Shown here piece by piece: positions 7,197-17,600 of a stretch of DNA of 64,000 nt (position 1 is the first letter of the stretch; each line of letters starts with the position of its first letter). This DNA comes from an uncultured Bacteroides sp. (GTDB lineage Bacteria; Bacteroidota; Bacteroidia; Bacteroidales; Bacteroidaceae). Location: the NCBI RefSeq assembly GCF_937912035.1, contig NZ_CALDPF010000010.1, positions 43,404 to 107,403 of the forward strand. Reading direction: 5' to 3'. Position numbers and translations under genes: made by a program. The notes under the pieces are model-generated. The model was not told the DNA's origin and did no database searches. It worked only from the letters and a program-made list of their open reading frames with translations.

Positions 7197-10024
7197 AGTG
7201 ACATAACTTTTTGATGTTGGTTGACTTTTCTTGCAAACTCCAGATACAGAAGCCCTCCGTCAGCCTTGCGGTCTTCCTCGATACGGGTGATGGCCTCCTG
7301 CAGCGTACCGTACCGGGCAAGATAAATCTTCAGTGCCTCTTTCTCGGTACGTTCTGTAGTATATGCCCAATAACATTCCGGTGCTTCCTCCACACCGTAC
7401 ACATCCGAGTGCTGTCCCCGGCAAATCCACACCTCCTTGAAGTAGCTTCTTCCCTCATGGTTGTTCAGCGCATTGATGGTGAAAATCTGCTGACGCTGTA
7501 TGTCAGTGAGTCCCAGAATGGCTGCAATATCCTCGTACCTGTCCTTGAACTTGGTCTGGTCAAGCAGAATCTTCACATCCGAGTTGTTGATGATGGCCTC
7601 CTTCACGATAGGGGAATCAATCACGTCATTAAGCTCCTGTGTGACCACACCGGCTATTCCGTGGAACTTCCGGACGGTCTTATACAAATACTTTATATAT
7701 TCCGCCATGGTAGGTGAAGCAATTGCCTTCCATGCCTCTTCAATGATAAGAGCCTTCCGTCCCTTTTTGATACGCATCTTCTGTAGGAACACGTCCATGA
7801 TAATCAGTACCACAATCGGGAATAGCACCGGATCATCCTTTATTTTATCTATTTCGAACACAATGAAACGCTCGTCAAACAGGTTAATGTCGAGGTCGGA
7901 GTTCAGCGTCATCTCCAGTTCACCGCCACGGTAGAACTGTTTCAGTATGGCCGCAAAGTCATGTATATTGAAACTGATTTTCTCCAGCTGTGTAATCTGC
8001 GGTATGCGTTCCAGGGCAAACTCATAATAGGAATTGAACGATAGTTCCTGAACCTTCAGCCTGCGTTTCTGTTCCTCCATGTGGTCAATCTGCCTGTCTA
8101 TCTTAATCAGCATGGAATTGTTATAAAGTTCCCTTTTATATTTTTCTATGATGGCAAGTGCACGTTCCTTTTCCGATTCTGTGGCAGCTTCATCATTTAT
8201 CAGAGCAGTCAGTGAACGGCACTGTCGTATCAGCTTCAGACGGCGTACTTCGGAAGGCAGCAGCAGGGCACGGCTTTCAGCCTTCTCCTGAACCTCTTCC
8301 GTATTTATCTGCCTGTCGATGTCCTCCATGCTGTGCGTGTACTGTTCATAGTCATCCTCCATCTTGGCGGCAACCAGCAGTTTCTGCCTCAGTGCCTCAC
8401 GCTCACTGTCGCTGAACCTTTCAAACGGATTGAAATAGGCCTCGTAATATTCCACGATGGTCTGGTTTATCAGCATGTCCTCAATCTTTGTAGGAAATGC
8501 GTTACCTTTGAATATCAGGAATATCAGCGATTTGAGGAAGTTCTTCTTCTCCCCGAAATTAAGCTCGTATTCCTCCTTCGTGACCTTGAACGGATTCATG
8601 GAAATGGGCTTCTCCTTCGAGTAGGCTATGTATGTACCATTGTAATATCCGCATATACCTTCGTAGGAATCACCCGTATCCACCATGACCACATCCGTAT
8701 TCTGTTCCAGAAGCTGACGTACCACACTGTTCATGTGGAAGGACTTGCCGGAACCGGAAGGACCGATACAGAAGAAGTTGGCATTGTCCGTCATCTTCCT
8801 TTTGCCTTCCTTGCCGGTAATGTCGATGCAGACAGGAAGTCCCTGACGGTCGGTGTAGTATGTGGTCAGCGGTGTATCCTCAGACTCCTTCAGATGTTCC
8901 TTGAAGAAAAAGCACAGGGCAGCATCCGAAAGCGTCAGGAACAGGTCATAGTCCGGGTTGAAGGCATAGCCGTTACCGGGAAAACAGTCCATGAAAAGCT
9001 CCAGCTGGTTGTAGGCTGTTCTTGACGGCATGATGCCGCACTCATACAGCTTTGTCTCCAGAAAGGAAGTTACCGGAGTAACCTTGTCAGGGGGGCAGCT
9101 CACCAGAATGTTAAAGTTGCAATATACAAGCATGGTACTGTCAACGGCCAGCCTGTCCAGCACTTCCTCAATATCGGCCTTTGCAATACGGTTGCTCGGG
9201 TCCGGCATGGAACCGTGACGCTTCGCCTTGGCCTGAAGCTTGCGCAGCAGCTTCCTCTGTCCCGGTATCTGAATGACCTGGTTGAACACCACACAGTCCG
9301 AGTAGGGGACGCCGGTCAGGAAAGAAAGCAGGTCGGTTGCGATACCGTACCCGTTGATGTTCATCTGCGTGTACGGCTTTATCATGGAAGGCAGATTAAT
9401 CTCGTCAATGTCCACCAGCGGATAGGAACGGATAATCCGGTCACCTGTCCTGAGATATTCGTCTGAAGCCTTGAAGTTGGTCATTGAGAACGGTCCGTGC
9501 CGGAACTGGAATGCCATGAAACGGTGACAGTACTCGCTGACTTCCTCCTTGCCGAGCTTTCTGTGCCGGATATGCTTCTCCGTCAGAATATCATCCGTCT
9601 TTGATACCTTGGCATGGAAATCGAGCCATCTCTTCGGGTCATACTGGATGAACTGGCTTCTCTGGGCCTCCTGGGTGAGGATAAGAAAAGTCCTTATCTC
9701 TGTGAATTCCCTTCCCTCGAAGTATCTGAAATAACTCCTTGTCAGGAACTCCGCATCGTCCGGCACGTCATGGTGATATGCCTGTCTGCACATAATATCC
9801 TGCTTCTGCAGTGCATATCCCTCACCGATGGTCTGAAGGATATTGGATAGCACGTCATGAAACAGCATGTACTGCTGCGCATCCGTACAGAGCTGCTGGA
9901 CCGGATTGGTTATTTCAAAGATAACGGACGGCTCGCCTCTGGCCGAGAACAGCACTACATTGCCGTCCGTCTCCTCCAGCTGCGCATAAAGTCCGTCAAA
10001 TATTCTTTTCCTTTTGTGTGCCAT
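7190..10024 (-). CDS. traG: Conjugation ATPase TraG (VirB4 family)
   Basis: A 944-residue cytoplasmic or membrane-associated ATPase that powers assembly of the mating channel and substrate transfer. The Walker A motif GPSGSGKS is at about residues 421-428 (Lys427); a Walker B-like segment ALIIEEAW lies in the C-terminal half, followed by conserved VVTQEL and NNSDVKILL stretches of VirB4 proteins. The N-terminal 400 residues match the DUF3875/TraG N-domain of Bacteroidales elements. A long charged, helical insert (about 545-660) separates Walker A and B. The length is a little above the usual 800-840, mostly because of that insert. The start at 10024 is 15 bases after traF. Confidence 0.95.
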   Translation of the reverse strand: MAHKRKRIFDGLYAQLEETDGNVVLFSARGEPSVIFEITNPVQQLCTDAQQYMLFHDVLSNILQTIGEGYALQKQDIMCRQAYHHDVPDDAEFLTRSYFRYFEGREFTEIRTFLILTQEAQRSQFIQYDPKRWLDFHAKVSKTDDILTEKHIRHRKLGKEEVSEYCHRFMAFQFRHGPFSMTNFKASDEYLRTGDRIIRSYPLVDIDEINLPSMIKPYTQMNINGYGIATDLLSFLTGVPYSDCVVFNQVIQIPGQRKLLRKLQAKAKRHGSMPDPSNRIAKADIEEVLDRLAVDSTMLVYCNFNILVSCPPDKVTPVTSFLETKLYECGIMPSRTAYNQLELFMDCFPGNGYAFNPDYDLFLTLSDAALCFFFKEHLKESEDTPLTTYYTDRQGLPVCIDITGKEGKRKMTDNANFFCIGPSGSGKSFHMNSVVRQLLEQNTDVVMVDTGDSYEGICGYYNGTYIAYSKEKPISMNPFKVTKEEYELNFGEKKNFLKSLIFLIFKGNAFPTKIEDMLINQTIVEYYEAYFNPFERFSDSEREALRQKLLVAAKMEDDYEQYTHSMEDIDRQINTEEVQEKAESRALLLPSEVRRLKLIRQCRSLTALINDEAATESEKERALAIIEKYKRELYNNSMLIKIDRQIDHMEEQKRRLKVQELSFNSYYEFALERIPQITQLEKISFNIHDFAAILKQFYRGGELEMTLNSDLDINLFDERFIVFEIDKIKDDPVLFPIVVLIIMDVFLQKMRIKKGRKALIIEEAWKAIASPTMAEYIKYLYKTVRKFHGIAGVVTQELNDVIDSPIVKEAIINNSDVKILLDQTKFKDRYEDIAAILGLTDIQRQQIFTINALNNHEGRSYFKEVWICRGQHSDVYGVEEAPECYWAYTTERTEKEALKIYLARYGTLQEAITRIEEDRKADGGLLYLEFARKVNQHQKVMSLW

Positions 10025-10039
10025 ACTGTATAAAGTGAT

Positions 10040-10330
10040 TTACTGTTCTTTTCTCAGGTTTCTGTAGATATAGATACCTCTTGCCCTTTTCTTGTTGTGG
10101 AGTCCTCCACGCTGCTTGATGTAGATGGTTATCAGTCCCACCAGTGCCATGACCATCATGGCTATGAATCCTGCAACCTTTCCCAAAGCGATTGAGAAAC
10201 CGATGAAGCCTACGAATGATACGCCTATGGCTGCCGCTGCCAGAGTGAGGAAACGACCACGTATGCCCATAAACTCCAGCGGTTTCTGCAATCCCTTGAA
10301 CACAGGGTATCCTTCCTGATTCATTGTCAT
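10040..10330 (-). CDS. traF: Conjugative transfer protein TraF (DUF4133, VirB3-like)
   Basis: A 96-residue protein with two adjacent membrane helices (about residues 28-48 and 52-70) and a basic C-terminus. The PVFKGLQKPLEFMGI opening is typical of DUF4133. VirB3-like proteins sit in the inner membrane next to the VirB4 ATPase, and this gene directly precedes traG by 15 bases, as in VirB3-VirB4 pairs. It is 12 bases downstream of traE. Confidence 0.9.
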   Translation of the reverse strand: MTMNQEGYPVFKGLQKPLEFMGIRGRFLTLAAAAIGVSFVGFIGFSIALGKVAGFIAMMVMALVGLITIYIKQRGGLHNKKRARGIYIYRNLRKEQ

Positions 10331-10342
10331 GCCGGGAAAGGA

Positions 10343-10699
10343 TTACTGGAAGAACAGCGGGAGAGCTTCCGAGAGTGCGATGAATGCAATACAGCCTCCG
10401 ATGGTAAGCATGATGGTCTTTTTCACGTCCTGGTCTCCGTTCTGCATCTTGAAATAGACGTTGAAGGCACCAACCAGGACGATAACGGCAGCAATGGCCT
10501 TCATCAGGTTCGATACCGGAGTCTGGTAGGAACTGACTTCCTGGGTGGCCTTGGTAAAACCTGCTGCACCCTTGCTTCCTGCCATTACGTTGGATGTGGA
10601 AATAACGAGTGCAATGGCCGCCATCACACTCTTCTGTGCAAAACTTGAACCGATGAAACGCTCCGTAAGATTCCGGGCATTTTTCTTTATTAACTGCAT
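10343..10699 (-). CDS. traE: Conjugative transfer protein TraE (DUF4134, VirB2/pilin-like)
   Basis: A 118-residue protein with a long signal-like N-terminus (about residues 1-41, ending VMAG), followed by two hydrophobic segments (about 66-83 and 95-115) joined by a short polar loop. This is the layout of VirB2-type pilins and matches DUF4134. It lies just before the VirB3-like TraF. It would form the mating pilus or its base. Confidence 0.9.
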   Translation of the reverse strand: MQLIKKNARNLTERFIGSSFAQKSVMAAIALVISTSNVMAGSKGAAGFTKATQEVSSYQTPVSNLMKAIAAVIVLVGAFNVYFKMQNGDQDVKKTIMLTIGGCIAFIALSEALPLFFQ

Positions 10700-10765
10700 T
10701 TCTGAATAATGTTAAAGGATTTCATCGCCAAAGAAACAGATGTCACTAAAGGAACGGTATATATG

Positions 10766-11200
10766 TCAGGCATTCTCACAGCTGAAGATAACGGCACCGA
10801 GGTCACTGGTACCGGTCTCTGCCAGCCTGTTTATTTCCTGAATGATATTCTCTACCAGAATGCCGTCAGTCATGATGGCCTCCCGGTAAACGTGTCTGGA
10901 AGATTCTGATTGGGATGCAGATTTTTCTGTACCGTCAGAATCACTATTTTCATTCTCAGCTCCGGGATTCTCAGTATTATTCTGTTCTGAGCTTTCTTCT
11001 TTTGATTCAGGCTCATCCCGGTTTATCCTTATCGGCCTGAAGTTTCGTGCCTCTTCCGATATGTCAATGTCCTCTTCTTTTTGGCTGTCCTGCTCGGCAT
11101 TCTGTGCGGCCTTTGCCCTCTGGAAGTCCATGAAAATCATTGCCGCATAGTAGAATACCATTGCCACGAAGAGAAGGAATACTATCTGTCCGTACTGCAT
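10766..11200 (-). CDS. traD: TraD-position membrane-anchored protein
   Basis: A 144-residue protein with one N-terminal membrane helix (about residues 5-25) followed by a highly acidic, Ser/Asn/Glu-rich low-complexity region (about 35-110) and a short conserved-looking C-terminus. It overlaps traC by 19 bases. The letter follows gene order in CTnDOT-like operons; proteins in this position are variable and of unknown function. A cytoplasmic acidic tail could interact with the ATPase or with DNA-processing proteins, but that is a guess. Confidence 0.6.
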   Translation of the reverse strand: MQYGQIVFLLFVAMVFYYAAMIFMDFQRAKAAQNAEQDSQKEEDIDISEEARNFRPIRINRDEPESKEESSEQNNTENPGAENENSDSDGTEKSASQSESSRHVYREAIMTDGILVENIIQEINRLAETGTSDLGAVIFSCENA

Positions 11201-11799
11201 GGCTGTTGTAATATGATGTTGGATGAAAGAGCGGAACTGTCCTCCGGAAACGGAAGGATATGCAGTCCCAGTCTGATACCCCGGCTTTCCAGACGTTCCC
11301 TGCGTTCCGTTGTGCCGGTATAATAAATCACGTTGTGTTCCTCACTGATGATGTATCCGTTTGACTTCATGTTTGAGCGCACCCTTACCTTTGCCCTGTT
11401 TGAAATGACACGGATACCGGTTATGGGTTCCAGACCGAAGACGATACGCCGTCTTTCCCTCTTTACCATCTGGGTACGGATACGTGAGGAAATCAGGTGT
11501 TTCTCTTCACTGCTGCGTTTCAGTCCGAGTGCAGCGGCTATGCGTCCGACACTCATCCGGGTAATGCCGAGAGCTTTCCCTATCTCAGAGAAGGAACACT
11601 CCTGGAAATGATTCCTGATATAGTCGGCACGCTCCATCCATCTGGATTTGGCCATTTTTACAAGTCCAAGCTCACGGGCTTTCAGCTTGACGGTCGATTC
11701 GCTCAGATTGAGAACGGCAGCGGTATAGGCCGTGGTCTCTACCGGATACAGCTCGACAAGAGCGGCCAGCATCCTGTCGTTCCAGTCTGTCTTTTTCAT
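11182..11799 (-). CDS. traC: HTH DNA-binding protein in TraC position
   Basis: A 205-residue basic protein whose N-terminal two thirds contains two helix-turn-helix-like units: one at about residues 12-45 (YTAAVLNLSESTVKLKAREL) and a second at about 65-95 (FSEIGKALGITRMSVGRI). It is therefore probably a DNA-binding protein, possibly a regulator of the transfer operon or a partner in DNA processing. The C-terminal region is rich in Arg. It lies three bases after traB and overlaps traD. The gene letter is from order only. Confidence 0.65.
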   Translation of the reverse strand: MKKTDWNDRMLAALVELYPVETTAYTAAVLNLSESTVKLKARELGLVKMAKSRWMERADYIRNHFQECSFSEIGKALGITRMSVGRIAAALGLKRSSEEKHLISSRIRTQMVKRERRRIVFGLEPITGIRVISNRAKVRVRSNMKSNGYIISEEHNVIYYTGTTERRERLESRGIRLGLHILPFPEDSSALSSNIILQQPCSTDR

Positions 11800-11802
11800 A
11801 TC

Positions 11803-12201
11803 CTACAGATTATAACTGTTAAACAACGATTTCTTTTCCCTTCTGTATTCTGCCAGACGTGGCAGGTATGACTTGAAGAATGCCCTTACGATGGCATTCA
11901 CCAGGTCAGAACGGCATCTGCCATGTATATCGCAGTCGTCCAGTGAATCCGCAAGGTCACGGTCAAGTTTGCAGACAAGCCTTTCTGTTTTGTCTGTTCC
12001 CGAACCGTCCGATTGCAGGAATTCCATGAACTCATCCCAGCATCCTGTATCCGAGAGGGAAACAGCAGTATCCTTTTCCTGTGCTTTGTTATTATTTTCC
12101 TTTTGCTCAACCTGGGTTTCTACGGAATCTTGCGTCAATATAAGTTCTGAATCATTGATGCCTCTTGTCAGGTCATCTATTTCCGGTATATCCTTACTCA
12201 T
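11803..12201 (-). CDS. traB: TraB-like protein (DUF3408-type)
   Basis: A 132-residue protein: an acidic, probably disordered N-terminal half and a basic C-terminal domain (about residues 70-130) that includes VCKLDRDLADSLD and SDLVNAIVRAFF. The C-terminal pattern, a short strand followed by two helices, resembles the DUF3408 / ribbon-helix-helix-like domain seen just downstream of ParA-type ATPases in Bacteroidales mobile elements. It probably binds DNA as partner of TraA. It starts 28 bases after traA. Confidence 0.7.
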   Translation of the reverse strand: MSKDIPEIDDLTRGINDSELILTQDSVETQVEQKENNNKAQEKDTAVSLSDTGCWDEFMEFLQSDGSGTDKTERLVCKLDRDLADSLDDCDIHGRCRSDLVNAIVRAFFKSYLPRLAEYRREKKSLFNSYNL

Positions 12202-12229
12202 AGTGTTATGGTTATTGAAGTGTTACTGA

Positions 12230-13054
12230 TTATTCTGGTTCTTTATTCTGATTTTCGTTACTGTCCTGTGAAGCTTCATCAGACGGCTGTGCCTTCTTTT
12301 TCTTCTTAGGTTTGGGATTCAGATTTTCCGTCAGCTGTATGCCTTTAAGTTCTTTTTCCCTTATCGGTTGAAGTGTATCGAAGATACTTTGATAAACCTT
12401 GTCAAAGACCGGTGTAACGATAGCGGCCTGCATATCAAGTGCCGCCATAGTGCTGAACCGTTCCATATCCGCACGTTTGGGAATCTTCGCAGTGACATAT
12501 CCATAGTTGGAGAAGGTATCCCTTGCATTGTCCCAGATGAGCAGTTCGGAACGCTTGCCGATTCTTCCGTCATTCAGATTGGGAATGATGAAGAGTCTGG
12601 CTTTCATCCTTTCACCGACAGCCTTTTTCAGCCGGTCAACAAACATGAGGAAACTGGCCGTTGACGGAACGGTTACCAGGTCATAATGAAATGGAACAAT
12701 AATAATATCCGAGTTGACGAACATGGGTATCAGCCCTTCCGCTTTCAGACTGCTCGGTGTGTCCATCAGAACAACGTCAATTTCGGGATCGTTGTGCAGT
12801 TTCTCCATAAGGGAAGTCATCATCGCCTTGTTGTTGGCTTCGTATGCCCATACCTCGTATGGCATTTCCTGTTCACCGTATTTTCTAATGTCAGCCTTAC
12901 GGCATTTCATGATGGAGTGCTGGAAGTCGCAGTCAATCACCACAACCCTTACACCCTTTGTCACCAGATAGTTGGCAAAGGTTACGCAAAGGGTAGTCTT
13001 TCCGACACCTCCCTTCTGATTGGCAAATGTCACTATAACCGGAGTCTGTATCAT
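12230..13054 (-). CDS. traA: ParA-family ATPase TraA
   Basis: First gene of the transfer operon. The deviant Walker A motif KGGVGKTT lies close to the N-terminus in the ANQKGGVGKTTLC segment, and the Walker B-like VVVIDCDFQ follows; both are hallmarks of ParA/MinD ATPases. The longest frame begins with a TTG at 13081, but the ATG at 13054 gives 274 residues with the usual short N-terminus and lies about 18 bases downstream of the predicted transcription start, so I prefer it. The C-terminus is a Lys/Pro/Glu-rich tail. The protein may position the ICE or the transfer machinery in the cell. Confidence 0.92.
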   Translation of the reverse strand: MIQTPVIVTFANQKGGVGKTTLCVTFANYLVTKGVRVVVIDCDFQHSIMKCRKADIRKYGEQEMPYEVWAYEANNKAMMTSLMEKLHNDPEIDVVLMDTPSSLKAEGLIPMFVNSDIIIVPFHYDLVTVPSTASFLMFVDRLKKAVGERMKARLFIIPNLNDGRIGKRSELLIWDNARDTFSNYGYVTAKIPKRADMERFSTMAALDMQAAIVTPVFDKVYQSIFDTLQPIREKELKGIQLTENLNPKPKKKKKAQPSDEASQDSNENQNKEPE

Positions 13055-13078
13055 TTCAAGTATTGATTGATTTTGTGA

Positions 13079-13086
13079 CAAATGTA
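13079..13086 (-). promoter_or_regulatory. -7 element of the transfer operon promoter
   Basis: On the minus strand this reads TACATTTG, a perfect match to the Bacteroides -7 consensus TANNTTTG, 24 bases upstream of the chosen traA ATG. The matching -33 TTTG is weak: only T-rich sequence lies at the right distance. It would drive traA through traO. Confidence 0.55.
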
Positions 13087-13251
13087 TTAACCAAGGTTAT
13101 CAGGTAAGAAATGTACAACACAATTGTGATTTAGGTTGGATAAACCGAAGTAAGTAAGATAGAATTTATCAGTCCATTATAATTATCTTATCTGAAAAGG
13201 TTACAATTAAAAATACGTTATACCATAGATAAAATTTATACGAGTATAAAT

Positions 13252-13306
13252 AAAAAATCGCTACATAATTACCTCTTATAGAAGTTACATTATGCAGCGA
13301 TTTTTT
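13252..13306 (-). terminator. Terminator of the RND pump operon
   Basis: A long hairpin with 18-base arms (AAAAAATCGCTACATAAT and its complement with one mismatch) and a T-run on either side lies 48 bases past the stop of the outer membrane pump gene. It can work in both directions and also insulates the tra promoter. Confidence 0.8.
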
Positions 13307-13353
13307 TATTTAACAATGATAATTTTTCCTCTCTTATTATACTTAATGATGAT

Positions 13354-14628
13354 TTATTTATAACCAGTCGTTTTAAAATAGTTTGCTTTAGCTATCTGAT
13401 AATTAATTTTTGCAGAAACAAACTCCGCCCATGACTTTTGCCAGATAGATTGTGTGTCCATATAGTTCACAAGGGTTTCCATCCCTGTCTCATAATTCTT
13501 TCTACTTTCACGAAGGCTTTCTGTAGCTTCATTAAAAGCGGACTCCGTAAGTTTAATTTCCAGTTCTGACTCGTCCAGCATATTTAAAGCTTGTGAAACT
13601 TCCAACTGCATTTTCTCTGTAAATTCATCTCTTTGAACTATTGCCATCTGCTTTTCTATTTGGGCAGATTTGACTTTACGCATACCTTCTCCCCAATGAA
13701 ACAGAGGAACCTTAACTGAAACCATAACAGCGAACACATCATCAGAAATGAGCTTCGTACCATTTAGCTTAACTCCATTCATGTAATTGTATCCTGCAAC
13801 AAGTCCAACACGCGGCAGGAAATCACTTCTTACAGCTTTTATTTCCTGGTTCTTCAGTTGGATATTTTCTGAAAGTATCTTATATTCCAATCTGTTCTCT
13901 ACTGAATGGATATTTGTATCTACAACCTTTATGTCAGATAGGTTATTTATTACATCTATATCCTTATTCATAGGCATACCCATCAGATGGCAGAGGCTCA
14001 TTTTAGCCAGACGGACAGAATTTTCACTTCTTTTAAGAGACAGCTTAGCTTCATTGATTTTTACTTTTACCTTCAGTAATTCATTCTGTGATGCCATCCC
14101 TGTACTATAATAATTCTCCACAGTACGGTATAGCTCATCTACAGTTTGCAGAAACTGTTGCGATACTTTCTGCAGTTCTTTTGCCTTGACCACATTCCAG
14201 TATGCTTTTTCCGTTTCAAAACGTATATCAGACTCGGTTTTTTCCTTATTTAACCCGGCTATTGACAATCCGGTTTGAGCCATCTTCCTGGCTGCAAAAA
14301 GTTTTCCGCCTAAAAACAGTGGTTGTTCTATCTGAACGCCACCTGTATAGGTGTTGTTCAGATTAAGTTCAGCAGCTACAGAAGGCATCAGTTCTGCACC
14401 AAAATCTTTATCCGCATAAAGATAGCCACCTGCAGCTGATAACTTTGGAAGGAAATTGCTGTTCATGTTCTTTAACTGCAATTGGGCTTTTTGTATAGAA
14501 AAATCAGCCAGTTTCCCCTGCTTGTTATTTGCTGCTGCAATATCACAGCATTCTTCCAGTGTCAATTGTTGGGAATATCCCCAAAGAGAACAGAATGAAA
14601 ATATACAGGCAATTATAATCTTTTTCAT
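13354..14628 (-). CDS. TolC-family outer membrane efflux protein (RND pump)
   Basis: A 424-residue outer membrane channel with a signal peptide (about residues 1-19) and long amphipathic helices with Asn/Gln/Ala-rich heptads, as in the two tandem OEP domains of TolC. It starts with the family-typical LTLEECCDIAAANN. It is the last gene of a three-gene operon (membrane fusion protein, RND pump, channel) and follows the RND gene by two bases. It would complete a tripartite pump exporting an unknown substrate to the outside. Confidence 0.92.
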   Translation of the reverse strand: MKKIIIACIFSFCSLWGYSQQLTLEECCDIAAANNKQGKLADFSIQKAQLQLKNMNSNFLPKLSAAGGYLYADKDFGAELMPSVAAELNLNNTYTGGVQIEQPLFLGGKLFAARKMAQTGLSIAGLNKEKTESDIRFETEKAYWNVVKAKELQKVSQQFLQTVDELYRTVENYYSTGMASQNELLKVKVKINEAKLSLKRSENSVRLAKMSLCHLMGMPMNKDIDVINNLSDIKVVDTNIHSVENRLEYKILSENIQLKNQEIKAVRSDFLPRVGLVAGYNYMNGVKLNGTKLISDDVFAVMVSVKVPLFHWGEGMRKVKSAQIEKQMAIVQRDEFTEKMQLEVSQALNMLDESELEIKLTESAFNEATESLRESRKNYETGMETLVNYMDTQSIWQKSWAEFVSAKINYQIAKANYFKTTGYK

Positions 14629-14630
14629 AA

Positions 14631-17600
14631 TCAGTCACATTTTATTTTAAAGAATAATGCATAAAATACTGGTATAATCATCAGCGTGATGATGGTACCC
14701 ACAAGTAGACCTCCCATAATGGCTACTGCCATTGGTCCGAACATGGCATCGGATGTTAGCGGTATCATTCCAAGTATCGTAGTCCCGGATGCCATCATAA
14801 CGGGGCGAAGGCGTGAGGATGATGCAGCAAGAAGTGCATCTACCGGTTTTGCTCCTGCATTCATCTGAGCTGTAATCTCATCGATTAGTACAACTCCGTT
14901 CTTTATCATCATACCGATAAGTCCCAGTGCACCGACGATGGCTACAAAACTGAACGGTTTTCCGCTTACCAGGATTCCAAACACAATGCCGATATAAGCC
15001 AAAGGAAGACATAGGAAAATAATGATGGGTTTCTTGAAATCACGGAACAAATAAATCAGAATACCAAACATCATGATGATGGCTATCGGAAAATTCATGA
15101 ACAGGTATTTGTTTGAATCAGTACTTGCCTTATATTCACCCAACCATTTCATGGTATATCCTTCGGGAAAATGTATCTGCTCCTTGATTTTCTTTTCCAG
15201 TGCCTGCCGTGTATTTTCAGCAGTGTATCCTGACGCATTGTTGCATTGTACCATTATAGCACGCTGTGCATTGTAGCGATATACTACAGGATCTTTCCAC
15301 ACATAACTCAGACTATCAGTTACTGAATTCACAGGTTTGGCATAAGTGAGACCTATAATAAGATCTTTTTTGTCTGCACCGCTCATCAGTACGTCTTTAA
15401 CCCGCGATTCGTTTGTTAGAGTGTTGATGTCGGGCATTACATTCCACAACTGGACATTGTCAAGCTGATCATAACCGGATGTTTTAAGCAGTATGTTCTG
15501 TGAGATGTTACCATCGTAGAAGCGACCCACTGGAATTCCATCGGTTGCGGACAGTAATGACATGCCGGCATCAGTCCTGCTCAGTCCTGCCCTTCTTCCC
15601 AATTGCTGGTCATAATTTATATTGATGTCAAGCACAGGATCATCCCAGTTGTCTGTAACCAATGTTGCTGAAGGCTCCTGACGCATAATATCCTGTATTG
15701 AATCTCTTAAATTCTTCAAAACCTGAGGGTCTGGACCAGATATAAGCAGCTCAACGGGGAATTCCATGTACATAATATTATATTTCTTCAAACGGATAAA
15801 TGAATCGGGATAACGACTGTTTAAATAGGCTTGCCATTTTTTCATACAGGCATCGATATCCTTATTGTCTTTGAAGTCAATAATCAGTTCACCGTAGCGG
15901 AGACTCGGATCGGCTACCGAGCGTACAAGGTTATAACGTGCAGGTGTACCACCTAACGACATGGTTACATGGGTTACTTCTTTTTGAGATTTCAGGAAAT
16001 CCGTTATTTCTGTCAGATCCTTTTCCACTTTTTCAATTCGTGAACCTTCCGGCAGTTTATATTCCATGTAAATCTGATTGTAAGTCAGGTCTGGAAAGAA
16101 TGTCTGTGGCAACAGCCGGAAGCATGCCATACTGACGAGCAGCAATGCTACAACACATGTGAGTGTGATAAAACGGTGTCTGAGAAATACCATCAGCATG
16201 CTGCGGAATTTGCGATACAATGGTGAATTGAACACTTCGTCAGAAGAAACATTATTGTCAAGCTTCAAGTAGCTGTTTGCATGTATCGGCACATGTACAA
16301 GAGCCAGCACCCAGCTCAACAGTAAGGATACAGCTAGTACAACAAACAGATCACGGGCATATTCACCAGCCATATCGGGAGACAATGAGATGGGCATGAA
16401 AGCAATGATGGCAATCAAAGTAGCTCCAAGAAGCGGACGAGCCGTGATATTGGCAGTATGCACCAGTGATTCAGGCCTTTTCATACCTCTTTTACTGTCC
16501 ACAAGAATACCATCAACTACCACTATTGCATTATCAACCAGCATACCCATGGCAATGATAAATGCACCAAGAGATACCCTTTGGATGGTACCGTCAAAAT
16601 AGTAAAGTCCAACAAAAGAGCCTAAAACCGTGATTACAAGTCCTGTACCTATAATCACACCGCTTCTGAATCCCATTGTAATCATCAGGATTACTATGAC
16701 AATTACCACTGACTCTATCAGATTTATAATAAAGTTATTGATAGCATCATCTACACGCTCTGGCTGATAAAAAACCTTATGAAATTGAAAGCCTGACGGC
16801 AGTTCTTTCTGTAATTCTTCCAAACGCGCGGTTACTACTTCACCGACCTTCAGAATATCATAACCGGATTCCATGGCTATTGCTATGCCACAGGCTGTTT
16901 GGCCGTCATAGACAATCTTATTACGCTGCGGATTTTCATATGCCTCTCTTACATCAGCTATATCTTTCAGACGGAACATATCTGATTCATGCCCGTGAAT
17001 CATCAGATTACGGATTTCATCCAAGGAGTGAAACGTGTCTGACACATTTACACGCATTCTTTCCTCACCGCTGTTGAAATAACCAGCATAAACGGTTTTG
17101 TCCTGATCCTGAAGGGTTGTAATAATCTCTGCCGGTAAAATTCCAAGACGGGCCATTTTGTCCTTGTCAATAACTATTTCAACAGTGGGTGTAGCAGTAC
17201 CATAAAGCTGTACATTGCGTATTCCTTCCAGATTTATCAGCTCACGCTGTATGAACTGGGAATAATGCAGCATGTCACGCTCAGAAAAGCCATCGGCAGT
17301 AATGGTATAAAACATACCATAAACCGCACTGAAATCGTCTAATACCTGTGGTACAGAAGCACCGGAAGGCAATTGTGATGTACAATCTACAATTTTCTTT
17401 CTCAGCAAATCCCATTTCTGTTCCAGATCTTTGCTTGGCACTGTTGTTTTCAGAACTACTTTTATCAATGAAAGGTCATTCATTGATTTCGACTCTATAT
17501 AATCAATGTCTCCCATTTGTCTGATGGCTTTCTCCAATTTGTCAGAAACTTCGAGTTCTACCTTGTGGGCATCAGCACCCGGATAGACAGTCATTACAAG

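Noticed and set aside
8333..9025. 230-residue frame antisense to traG
   Set aside because: Entirely within traG on the other strand with no recognisable domains; traG itself has clear ATPase motifs.
13055..13081. TTG start at 13081 for the ParA gene
   Set aside because: It would place the start inside the predicted -7 promoter element; ATG 13054 fits family length and promoter position better.
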